15,371 nucleotides of DNA from Candidatus Villigracilis proximus (GTDB taxonomy: Bacteria; Chloroflexota; Anaerolineae; Anaerolineales; Villigracilaceae): assembly GCA_016715195.1 (NCBI GenBank), contig JADKBB010000039.1, positions 1-15,371 on the forward strand, given 5' to 3'. Below are positions 1-6,561 of this stretch, piece after piece. The notes beneath the pieces are model-generated. The model did no database searches, had not been told where the DNA came from, and saw only the letters and a program-made list of their open reading frames with translations. Numbering within the stretch: the first letter of the stretch is position 1; the number at the start of each line of letters is the position of its first letter. The position numbers and the translations under genes are program-made.

Positions 1-2
1 CA

Positions 3-896
3 GAAAACCTCAGAAAAGAATTTGGCAATTACGCCGCCGTAAAAGGCCTCACTCTGCAAGTAGAGCAGGGTGAGGTGTTTGGCTTTCTCGGACCGAACGG
101 TGCAGGCAAAACCACCTCCATTAAGATGATGCTTGGGTTGGTGACTCCGACTTCTGGAACTGGATCACTGCTCGGCGCACCGCTTGGAGATCGCACCGCA
201 TTAGCGCGGATCGGATTTCTTCCCGAACATTTCCGCTTTCAAGAATGGTTGACCGCCCACGAGTTTCTTCAATTGCATGGCGAATTATTAGGCATGGACT
301 CGCGCAACTTAAATCTCCGTCGTGATGAATTGCTCGAACAAGTTGGGCTTTCAGATTTTCGTCACAAACAACTGCGTACATTTTCCAAAGGCATGTTGCA
401 GCGTGTCGGACTTGCGCAAGCCTTGCTAAACCGTCCTGCGCTGGTATTCCTCGATGAACCCACATCAGGACTCGACCCTGTCGGGCGCAGACTCGTGCGC
501 GATATCATCCACGAACTACGCGCGCAAGGTACGAGTGTTTTTCTCAACTCACATTTACTCAGCGAGATCGAAGTGACCTGCAACCGCGTCGCGTTCATCC
601 GTCAGGGCGAAGTGATCCGCGTGATGGAAATGTCTGAGCTCGATCAAAACCTCTCGATGGTCACCATCCGCACAGATGGGCTGACTCCTGAGGTAATCTC
701 AGGTTTGGCCCAATGGGGGAGCGATATTCGTGTAGACAGCGAACAGCTAACTATGACAATTCACAATGAAGTAGATCTGCCAGAGATCAACCGCTATCTG
801 GTTGCACGAAACATTTCTGTGTATGCCCTGACACCTAATCGCATTTCGCTTGAAGAAATTTTTATCGAAACTCTCGGCAAGGACAGTGGACTATGA
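3..896 (+). CDS. ABC transporter ATP-binding protein, 5'-truncated by the window edge
   Basis: This is the ATPase of an ABC-2 type exporter, supplying ATP hydrolysis to the permease encoded next. The frame is open to the window edge. Residues 1-29 read as a normal ABC N-terminus (ENLRKEFG, then AAVKGLTL), so the GTG at 75, in the strand before the P-loop, is an internal Val and not the start. Only a few N-terminal residues are missing. With E at position 3 as residue 1: Walker A GPNGAGKTT is at 30-38, the signature FSKGMLQ (a variant of LSGGQ) near 127-133, Walker B LVFLDEP near 147-153, and the switch His in LNSHLLSE near 184. The C-terminal 80 or so residues match the accessory domain common in drug/ABC-2 ATPases. 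The stop overlaps the permease start (ATGA at 893-896), which indicates translational coupling. The substrate cannot be read from the sequence. Confidence 0.95.
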   Translation, partial: ENLRKEFGNYAAVKGLTLQVEQGEVFGFLGPNGAGKTTSIKMMLGLVTPTSGTGSLLGAPLGDRTALARIGFLPEHFRFQEWLTAHEFLQLHGELLGMDSRNLNLRRDELLEQVGLSDFRHKQLRTFSKGMLQRVGLAQALLNRPALVFLDEPTSGLDPVGRRLVRDIIHELRAQGTSVFLNSHLLSEIEVTCNRVAFIRQGEVIRVMEMSELDQNLSMVTIRTDGLTPEVISGLAQWGSDIRVDSEQLTMTIHNEVDLPEINRYLVARNISVYALTPNRISLEEIFIETLGKDSGL

Positions 897-1744
897 AAAA
901 GATCTGGATCATCGCCCGCATGACCTTCCGTGAAAATGTTCGGAAAAGAATCGTATTGACCGGTCTGGCGCTTGGCTTGATATTTCTAACAGTCTTCACT
1001 ATCGGATTCCGCATGGTGTATATCAACGGGCTTAATGGAGTGGATAGACCGAACGAAATGCTCTCCCGTATGATCGTGACCGAAGCGACAAATATGCTGC
1101 TATTGGCAGGCTTGTATGCAGTCACATTTCTTTCCGCTGCGATGGGTGCGTTGCTTGGCGCAGATACATTATCCGGCGAGATCAACTCCGGTACGATTCA
1201 AACCATTGTCACAAAACCTGTACGCCGTTCTGATGTTGTGCTCGGCAAGTGGCTCGGCTTTGCGATCTTGCTGGGGCTATATTCCCTGCTCATGTCAGGC
1301 GGGACTGTGCTTAGCATTTGGACTCAATCAGGATACCTGCCGCCCAATGTCTTGAAAGGGTTATCGCTGATCTATCTTGAATCTGTACTCATTATGACCC
1401 TCTCGCTTTTTTGTTCCAGTTTTATGTCGGGGCTTGCAACTGGTGGGGTGGTGTTTGGCTTATATGGGTTGGCATTCATCGGCGGCTGGGTCGAGCAGAT
1501 CGGTGTGGCAATTCAAAATCAAACTGTAGTGCAGGTGGGGATCATCACCAGTTTGATCATTCCCAGCGAATCACTCTGGCGGCGCGCTTCTTTTGAAATG
1601 CAGTCTCCCGTCTCTGCGGCGCTGGGATTCTCGCCCTTTAGTTCGACCTCTGTGCCCAGTCCATTGATGTTGGGATATGCGGTGATCTATTTGATAATTA
1701 TATTGATGGCTGCTGTCAGCACATTCCAGCATCGTGATCTATAA
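893..1744 (+). CDS. ABC-2 type transporter permease
   Basis: This 283-residue integral membrane protein is the probable partner of the preceding ATPase. Hydrophobic segments lie at about residues 20-40, 68-90, 119-143, 158-178, 182-200 and 258-276, giving six predicted helices. The stretch between helices 2 and 3 (SGEINSGTIQTIVTKPVRR, residues 94-112) is the conserved cytoplasmic signature of ABC-2 permeases (SGEIxxGTIxxLLTKPVRR type), which contacts the ATPase. The start ATG overlaps the ATPase stop; a weak AAGGA lies about 9 nt upstream, so coupling is the likely mode of initiation. The gene is full length for the family. The substrate could be a lipid, drug, peptide or polysaccharide; nothing in the sequence chooses between them. 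Confidence 0.92.
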   Translation: MKKIWIIARMTFRENVRKRIVLTGLALGLIFLTVFTIGFRMVYINGLNGVDRPNEMLSRMIVTEATNMLLLAGLYAVTFLSAAMGALLGADTLSGEINSGTIQTIVTKPVRRSDVVLGKWLGFAILLGLYSLLMSGGTVLSIWTQSGYLPPNVLKGLSLIYLESVLIMTLSLFCSSFMSGLATGGVVFGLYGLAFIGGWVEQIGVAIQNQTVVQVGIITSLIIPSESLWRRASFEMQSPVSAALGFSPFSSTSVPSPLMLGYAVIYLIIILMAAVSTFQHRDL

Positions 1745-1781
1745 AATATTCATTTCAAAACATCTCTTCACAGGAAATCTA

Positions 1782-2034
1782 ATGTCTCGCGTGTCGATTA
1801 ATCAACCCGCCCCTGATTTCAGTTTATCTGATTTTTCCGGCACCACTTTTCATCTCAAAGATTTTATTGGCAGGAAAAACGTTCTGCTTGTTTTTAATCG
1901 GACATTGTTTGACCATTGTGCAAAACATATGGCGCATTTGCGTCAGGACTATTAAAATTTGCCGCCATGATGTTGAAATCGTAGTAGTGGGACCTGAAGG
2001 TGTCAAAACTTTTGCCAAATATTGGCAATCGGCG
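1782..2034 (+). pseudogene. Decayed, truncated peroxiredoxin (AhpC/TSA-like)
   Basis: From the ATG at 1782 the frame gives a thioredoxin-fold N-terminus: APDFSLSDFSGTTFHLKDF, then NVLLVF, then HCAKHMAHLRQDY, which matches the region around the active site of AhpC/TSA peroxiredoxins. It stops at 1953-1955. A one-base change of frame near 1948-1953 continues with VEIVVVGPEGVKTFAKYWQ, the next conserved block (VVxVGPxxxxxFxxYW). Similarity then ends abruptly near 2030, just before the convergent PPK2 gene ends at 2058. About half of a normal 160-180 residue protein remains. At the active site, where relatives have a C-P-x-C type motif, only the second Cys is left (LFDHC), so the peroxidatic Cys appears lost. 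The fragment is therefore unlikely to be functional. Confidence 0.75.
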
Positions 2035-2057
2035 CTTCTGTATGCTCAGTTATTTTT

Positions 2058-2765
2058 TCACTTCAACTCTTGCCGTAATTTCTCAGCAACTGTACGCAGG
2101 GACTTGATGCGTGCAAAATATTTATCGTTGGCTTCCACCAATGTCCAGGGAGAATCGGGCGTGCTTGTCTTCAGCAGCATCTCCTCTGCAACAGCGATGT
2201 AATCCTCCCATTTGCCGCGGTTGCGCCAATCTTCATCGGTGATCTTCCAGGTCTTGTAGTTTGTCCGTACGCGTTCGCGAAAGCGACGTAGCTGCTCCTG
2301 CTTGCTGATATGCATCCAGAATTTAAAAATGATTGTGCCAAAATCTGTGAGTTGGCGCTCGAACTGATTGATCTCGCTATAGGCGCGCCGCCAATCTTCC
2401 TCGGTACAATAGCCTTCAAGGCGTTCAACCAATACACGCCCATACCAGGAACGATCAAAGATGGCAATCTGTCCCTGCTCGGGCAATCGCCGCCAAAAAC
2501 GATAAAGGTAGTGACGCTCTTTATCCTCACCCGACGGTGCGGAGATCGGCCAGACAACATAGCCGCGCGGATCGATGCGTTCGGTCAGACGCTTGATCGT
2601 GCCACCCTTGCCTGACGCATCCATGCCCTCAAAGACGATCACCACCGGGCGTTTCTGTGCGTAGATTTGAAAGGCCAGCTCATGCAACTCAGCCTGCAAA
2701 ACCTTGAGCTGATTATCGTATTCATCATGTTCAGTTGCCAGTGTAAGATCAAGACGCTCAAGCAT
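2058..2765 (-). CDS. Polyphosphate kinase 2 family protein, catalytically intact
   Basis: This 235-residue PPK2-family phosphotransferase moves phosphate between polyphosphate and nucleotides in the cytoplasm. Walker A G47-MDASGKGG-55 carries the Asp and Lys expected of active PPK2, Walker B FDRSWYGR is at 103-110, and the lid/C-terminal region (EQLRRFRER, then DSPWTLVEANDKYFARI) is typical. It is the second gene of a pair: its ATG (2765-2763) overlaps the upstream stop as ATGCTTGA, and AAAGGAG lies 6 nt upstream of it. Length and motifs match the active domain of PPK2 enzymes; class II enzymes (polyphosphate:AMP phosphotransferases) contain two such domains in one chain. The upstream paralogue has damaged motifs, so this protein is probably the active half. 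Whether it acts on AMP, ADP or both cannot be read from the sequence. Confidence 0.92.
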   Translation of the reverse strand: MLERLDLTLATEHDEYDNQLKVLQAELHELAFQIYAQKRPVVIVFEGMDASGKGGTIKRLTERIDPRGYVVWPISAPSGEDKERHYLYRFWRRLPEQGQIAIFDRSWYGRVLVERLEGYCTEEDWRRAYSEINQFERQLTDFGTIIFKFWMHISKQEQLRRFRERVRTNYKTWKITDEDWRNRGKWEDYIAVAEEMLLKTSTPDSPWTLVEANDKYFARIKSLRTVAEKLRQELK

Positions 2766-3549
2766 TGACGGCTCCTTTCATTTCTTTTGTTGCACGGTGG
2801 TGTTTGGCTTTGGCCTTCGAAGATGAGGGCAACCCCAGGCGCGCTTCAAGTGAAGCGATGATTGTTTCAAACACCTTGATGCGCATGTAATAACGATCGG
2901 TTGCCTCGACGATAGTCCAGGGCGCGTGAGGCGAATCGGTACGCGCGATCATATCTTCAACAAAGCCCGCATATTTTTCGTAGCGCTTGTTTTGCAGTAC
3001 ATCTTCTTCTCCCACCTGCCAGGCTGTCAATTTGTCTTTACGCAATTTCTTGATGCGCTTATGCTGATCTGCTTCGCCGATGTGCAGCCAGAATTTTAAT
3101 ATTACCGTCCCATCTGCTGACAACATCTCTTCAAACTCGGCGATGTCATGGTACGCGGCGCGTAACTCTTCCTTCTTGATTGTTTTATTTAAGCGATCAA
3201 TCAACACCCTGCGATACCACGATGTATCAAATGCAACCACTTGTCCGCGTGCGGGAATCTTGAGCCAAAAGCGCCACATCCATGGATAGCGCAGTTCGGC
3301 GGTGCGTGGCGGTGTGATCGGAACAACACGAAAGCCGCGCGGATCCAATCGCTCCGCAAGTAAACTGATCAAACGTCCCTTGCCAGTAGCTGCCCACCCC
3401 TCGAAAAGAATCATGACCGGAATCTGTGCATCGAAGACTGCATGTTCCAGTTCATAGAGACGTTGTTGCAGCGGCCTTAATCGTTTTTTATACTCTTCTT
3501 GCTGCATAGCCAAATCAAGATTGACATATTCAAGCATGGCGAACTCCAT
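2758..3549 (-). CDS. PPK2-family paralogue with degenerate catalytic motifs
   Basis: This 263-residue protein is co-linear with the downstream PPK2 and clearly duplicated from it: MLEYVNLDLAMQQEEY aligns with MLERLDLTLATEHDEY, and the C-terminal SPHAPWTIVEATDRYYMRIK aligns with SPDSPWTLVEANDKYFARIK. Catalytic positions have changed. Walker A is GWAATGKGR (residues 51-59) in place of GMDASGKGG, losing the Asp and the last Gly; Walker B is FDTSWYRR (107-114) in place of FDRSWYGR. This matches the arrangement in two-domain class II PPK2, where the N-terminal domain is considered non-catalytic. Start: the first ATG is at 3549, but GGAG within it lies 6 nt before a second ATG at 3537, whose product aligns exactly with the paralogue, so 3537 is the better start. 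Its Lys/Ala-rich tail follows the PPK2 domain and overlaps the next start. A structural or regulatory partner role is inferred. Confidence 0.88.
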   Translation of the reverse strand: MEFAMLEYVNLDLAMQQEEYKKRLRPLQQRLYELEHAVFDAQIPVMILFEGWAATGKGRLISLLAERLDPRGFRVVPITPPRTAELRYPWMWRFWLKIPARGQVVAFDTSWYRRVLIDRLNKTIKKEELRAAYHDIAEFEEMLSADGTVILKFWLHIGEADQHKRIKKLRKDKLTAWQVGEEDVLQNKRYEKYAGFVEDMIARTDSPHAPWTIVEATDRYYMRIKVFETIIASLEARLGLPSSSKAKAKHHRATKEMKGAVNA

Positions 3550-3638
3550 TTTGTTGGTTTGATAATTTGATTATGACTGCATCAATGAGTCTATTGGTAT
3601 AGTCACAATCGGTAATCGGCAATTTGGAAGAGCAGAGG

Positions 3639-3666
3639 TATATATAAGTATCTCCACCGCGTGCAA
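3639..3666 (-). promoter_or_regulatory. Candidate promoter for the PPK2 pair
   Basis: On the minus strand TTGCAC (3666-3661) is followed, after 16 bp, by TATATA (3644-3639), about 100 bp ahead of the first PPK2 start. The -35 is imperfect and the spacer one base short of optimal. The rest of 3550-3762 shows no gene or convincing terminator. Confidence 0.35.
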
Positions 3667-3762
3667 AGTGGATACTTTTACTTTTGAAAATTAAGGCAAC
3701 ATTTCTACTTTGGACTAACAACCATTGCAGACGGATCTCGATCTTGTGAAGGAAGCCATCAT

Positions 3763-4504
3763 TTAGACTCTAGCCGCTCGTCCCACACGTCTTAAGTCAC
3801 GATATCCCCACCAAACCTGCCAGACACGAAGCGCGGCTTCTGATTGAATTCGGAATGAAATCTTTGATTTCCCAAATTTTCGGTCTGGAAAAATAAATGG
3901 GAGTCTCTTCAATCTTAAAATCAAGGCAATAGGCAAGGTATGCCATTTCAACTTGAAAAACATATCCACTGGATTGAATACGCTCCAAAGGCATCTGAAG
4001 TAAGGTTTCGCGCCGCCACATGCGATACCCGGTAGTCACATCATGTAGGGGCAGTTTTAATATGGCGCGAGAATAAAAATTCCCAAAAGCTGAAAGACTC
4101 TTGCGCCACATCGGCCAGCGTTCGTCGACTGAGCCGCCCGGTATATAGCGTGAGCCAAGCACAAGATCGTTGGATTCAATCAACGCAGCCATGGTTACAA
4201 GTACTGAAGGGTCGTGGGAAAAGTCCGCATCCATTTGGACGACGGCTTGTGCATTACTCTCCATGACCCGTTGAAAGCCGTTCAAATACGCTGAACGCAA
4301 GCCCATTTTCCCTGGACGATGTAAAACGCTTACACGCTCCGGATACTTGGCCGCAAAGTCGTCTGCAATACGTCCGGTACCATCGGGGCTATTGTCATCA
4401 ACAACCAGCAGACACAGATCAAGGGGGAGCGAAAATAAAGCGGAGACCAGCTTTGGCAGGTTCTCCGCTTCGTTGTAGGTTGGTGTAACGACTGTAATAC
4501 GCAA
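3763..4504 (-). CDS. GT2 glycosyltransferase, polyprenol-phosphate mannosyltransferase-like, with a frameshifted C-terminus
   Basis: This is a family 2 glycosyltransferase of the dolichol-phosphate mannose synthase type, which transfers a sugar from a nucleotide sugar to polyprenyl phosphate at the inner membrane face. Seen: the N-terminal ITVVTPTYNEAENL, nucleotide-binding VVDDNSPDGTG, the DxD-type MDADFSHDP, GSRYIPGG, and VTTGYRMWRRETL. The uninterrupted frame ends at 3797 after an unrelated tail (SRPKIWEIKDF onward). One base removed from the A5 run at 3889-3893 (+ strand) restores YFPDRKFGKSKISF, then WRVW-like RVWQVWWGYRDL to a stop at 3763-3765, the usual C-terminus of this family. About 247 residues result. 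The start is TTG at 4504, with GGAG 5 nt upstream. It is the last gene of a four-gene run, 8 bp after the response regulator. There is no C-terminal membrane domain, as in DPM1-only forms. The sugar is not determinable. Confidence 0.88.
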
Positions 4505-4512
4505 ACAAACTC

Positions 4513-5370
4513 CTATTTTTTAAGACGTACCAACTCCGCTTTGGCCTGATCTACTGTTGAAAATTGACCTTTGAATGTGGAAATTTCTGCCAACTTTGTA
4601 TTTAGACGGTCCACGCGCTTTGCCATTTGTTCCCGATCTTTGATCGGATAGAAATATTCCATGGATTGGGCAAGCCGGGAGCGAAGTTTTTCACCAAGTG
4701 CTGCAAGATTGGAAGGGGGAAGAACAATAATAAAATCTGTTCCAGTAAGATGGCCGAGAAAATCCTCGGGGCGGCTGACTTCACGCATTGTATTTACGAT
4801 CATCAAACTGATTGCGCGCAAGACATCGTCAGACGCGACAAAACCATATGCTTCACGGAAAGAATCCATATTTTCGATGGAAACAAATAAGACAGCCGAA
4901 TTACTCTCTTTGTTCAGTATTTCAGAAAGTCTTTCGTCCACTAGCGCGCCTTCAGGCAAACCAGTGACCGGATTGGTCAACGAACCCTGACTTAAACGTT
5001 TTAGCGCATTGCGAACCCGCAGACGTAACTCCTGCACATCAAAAGGCTTGGTGATGTAATCATCTGCGCCAATTTCCAGGCCTTGCAGGCGGTCTGAACG
5101 ATCACGTTTCTCAGTTAAAAAGATGATTGGGATTTCAGATGTGCGGCGGTCACCGCGTAAGCGACGGGCGACTTCGTAGCCATCAATATCGGGCAAACGA
5201 ATATCGAGAATAACAAGATCAGGGTGAACGGTTTGACAGGAACGCACACCGTCCTCTCCCCAGTTTACGGTGAAAACTTCATAGCCTTGAACGCGAAAAT
5301 AGGCGTTCAGCATTTCAGCCACGTCAAGGTCGTCTTCAATGATAAGTATTTTTGACTTGATGTCTGTCAC
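4513..5370 (-). CDS. Response regulator with REC domain and degenerate GGDEF domain
   Basis: This 285-residue cytoplasmic signalling protein starts with a complete receiver domain (about residues 6-125): acidic pocket E12-D14, phospho-acceptor D56 in VILDIRLP, T86 and K108 before P109. A GGDEF-type domain follows from LTNPVTGLP (131-139), but the active-site loop reads TGTDF (209-213) in place of GGDEF, so cyclic-di-GMP synthesis is improbable. It may bind ligand or partner instead. The last 45 residues are charged and helical. The start codon is GTG at 5370, with a weak GAAGG ahead. It sits 18 bp after the V4R gene and 8 bp before the glycosyltransferase, in one probable operon. No histidine kinase is present in the window. 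Confidence 0.9.
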   Translation of the reverse strand: MTDIKSKILIIEDDLDVAEMLNAYFRVQGYEVFTVNWGEDGVRSCQTVHPDLVILDIRLPDIDGYEVARRLRGDRRTSEIPIIFLTEKRDRSDRLQGLEIGADDYITKPFDVQELRLRVRNALKRLSQGSLTNPVTGLPEGALVDERLSEILNKESNSAVLFVSIENMDSFREAYGFVASDDVLRAISLMIVNTMREVSRPEDFLGHLTGTDFIIVLPPSNLAALGEKLRSRLAQSMEYFYPIKDREQMAKRVDRLNTKLAEISTFKGQFSTVDQAKAELVRLKK

Positions 5371-5388
5371 GCCAGACCTTCGCTATGT

Positions 5389-6024
5389 TTATGAAATTGG
5401 TTCTTTTTGAACGATGAATTCACAAACGGTATCACCAAGTGCGATACATTTGGATTCGTTTACACGGAATTCATTACCGCCGGAAACCCATTTCAAGCTT
5501 TCCTGCAATAAACCGGTGGCGACGAAACAAACGGGTTTGTCTGCGCCTGTGCGTCCCCAGCAGCATGGGCACTTGTGGATGGTCCATACCCATTCTGTAT
5601 CTTTTTCTTCTACAGTGGTTTGCTGATCACTCAACTGGGAGAAGATCTTTGCGAAAGCCGGCAGACCAATTCTCAGTTTGGATTGAAGCGGAAGCACCAC
5701 GAAAGCCAAATCTGCTGCGCCAGCCAGCGCACCAAAATTCCGCAAGGCATCTGAAAAAGTTGCGCGTCCGGCACGAAGAGCCAAACCACGCCCGCCGCGC
5801 GGACCATACATTTCTTCCAACGCAGAACCGATCGCAGAAAGTTCTGCAAAATCAAAACCCTTGTCGAGATTGTCGGGAGGATAATTTTCGATGTAATGAT
5901 TCAAACCTGCTAAATTCAAAATGGCGTTCAAACCATTCTTACCCATCACTTCTTCCAACGACTTGATGGTAATCATGCCAAATTTATTCGGGTAATACAA
6001 ACCAGCTTTTTGAAGGGGGCTCAT
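5389..6024 (-). CDS. V4R (4-vinyl reductase-like) domain protein
   Basis: This 211-residue protein probably has an N-terminal helical part (residues 1-70) and a C-terminal V4R ligand-binding domain. Cys residues sit in the pattern KCPCCWGR, then VCFVATG, then ESKCIALGDTVCEF, as in V4R domains that bind a small molecule or metal. Such domains often act as sensors fused or adjacent to signalling proteins. The ATG at 6024 is preceded by GGAG with a 5-nt spacer, and the gene starts 10 bp after the Roadblock stop. Its position between a Roadblock/LC7 protein and a response regulator suggests a sensory module. The ligand is unknown, and an enzymatic role is not supported. Confidence 0.85.
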   Translation of the reverse strand: MSPLQKAGLYYPNKFGMITIKSLEEVMGKNGLNAILNLAGLNHYIENYPPDNLDKGFDFAELSAIGSALEEMYGPRGGRGLALRAGRATFSDALRNFGALAGAADLAFVVLPLQSKLRIGLPAFAKIFSQLSDQQTTVEEKDTEWVWTIHKCPCCWGRTGADKPVCFVATGLLQESLKWVSGGNEFRVNESKCIALGDTVCEFIVQKEPIS

Positions 6025-6034
6025 AACAACTCCA

Positions 6035-6406
6035 CTAAATCAACTTCGCCAAATCTTCGGCGGCGCGACGCATATCAAGGAAGATAAGACCAAGTTTGGC
6101 CTGCTCACGTGCCAGCGCGGTAAGAACAGCCTCGTCACCGACCGACATTAACACAACATATCCTTTTAAACCCTTGATGTAAACCTGCTCAAGGGAACCA
6201 CGTCCTAATTCACCTGCAATGCGCTCGCCTAATGAAAGCATGGCGGCAGACATGGCAGAAACACGATCTTCTTCCACACCCTGAGGAAGAGCAGACGCGA
6301 TACTAAGGCCATCCACGCTGACAACTGCTGATGCTTCAATGTCAGGTGATGATGCCTGTAACTCACGCAAGCGATCCACCATTTGTTGAGTACGATTTTT
6401 TGACAA
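6035..6406 (-). CDS. Roadblock/LC7 domain protein
   Basis: This 123-residue single-domain Roadblock/LC7 protein has the alternating pattern of that fold: ASAVVSVDGLSIASALP, then a helix SAMSAAMLSLGERIAGEL, then VYIKGLKGYVVLMSVG and a C-terminal helix. In bacteria these proteins usually regulate MglA-like small GTPases, but no GTPase gene is present here. The start is a TTG at 6406, chosen because a perfect AGGAGG lies exactly 6 nt upstream; the next ATG is eight codons inside. It is the first gene of the four-gene minus-strand run and lies directly downstream of a strong promoter. Confidence 0.88.
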   Translation of the reverse strand: MSKNRTQQMVDRLRELQASSPDIEASAVVSVDGLSIASALPQGVEEDRVSAMSAAMLSLGERIAGELGRGSLEQVYIKGLKGYVVLMSVGDEAVLTALAREQAKLGLIFLDMRRAAEDLAKLI

Positions 6407-6431
6407 ACCAGCCCTCCTGAGGGATGTTGAA

Positions 6432-6455
6432 CGCCTAAATTATCTTAGCTAGGCG
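6432..6455 (-). promoter_or_regulatory. Leader inverted repeat of the Roadblock operon
   Basis: CGCCTA (6432-6437) and TAGGCG (6450-6455) form a perfect 6-bp inverted repeat in the predicted 5' leader, between the promoter and the AGGAGG. It could be an operator or an RNA hairpin; its small size keeps confidence low. Confidence 0.3.
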
Positions 6456-6475
6456 CTGATTTCATTTCGTATACT

Positions 6476-6504
6476 ATTTTAGATTATGGCTTTCAATGTG
6501 TCAA
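6476..6504 (-). promoter_or_regulatory. Sigma-70-type promoter of the Roadblock-V4R-REC-GT operon
   Basis: On the minus strand TTGACA (6504-6499) is followed by a 17-bp spacer and TAAAAT (6481-6476). This is a perfect -35 with a near-consensus -10, predicting a transcript start near 6469 and a leader of about 60 nt before the TTG start codon. Confidence 0.75.
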
Positions 6505-6545
6505 GTTCGGCATCTTATAGTTTGCAAAATAGTAAGCCGCCCGCG

Positions 6546-6554
6546 TGCTATAAT
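6546..6554 (+). promoter_or_regulatory. Extended -10 promoter predicting a leaderless L,D-transpeptidase mRNA
   Basis: TGCTATAAT at 6546-6554 is a perfect extended -10 (TGnTATAAT). No good -35 is visible 17 bp upstream. The last T would be position -7, placing +1 at about 6561-6562, on the ATG itself. There is no Shine-Dalgarno sequence ahead of that ATG, which agrees with leaderless translation. Confidence 0.6.
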
Positions 6555-6561
6555 TCTTGGC

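Noticed and set aside
75..77. GTG as the start of the ABC ATPase
   Set aside because: It lies inside the strand before Walker A, and 24 upstream codons read as a normal ABC N-terminus.
3530..3721. 63-codon minus-strand frame upstream of the PPK2 pair
   Set aside because: Overlaps the PPK2 start, has no family resemblance and lacks a convincing start signal.
3885..3900. Programmed frameshift in the glycosyltransferase
   Set aside because: No slippery heptamer with a downstream stimulatory structure is evident; a simple homopolymer indel is enough.
5439..5966. 175-codon plus-strand frame over the V4R gene
   Set aside because: Opposite strand of a conserved V4R gene; composition unlike a real protein.
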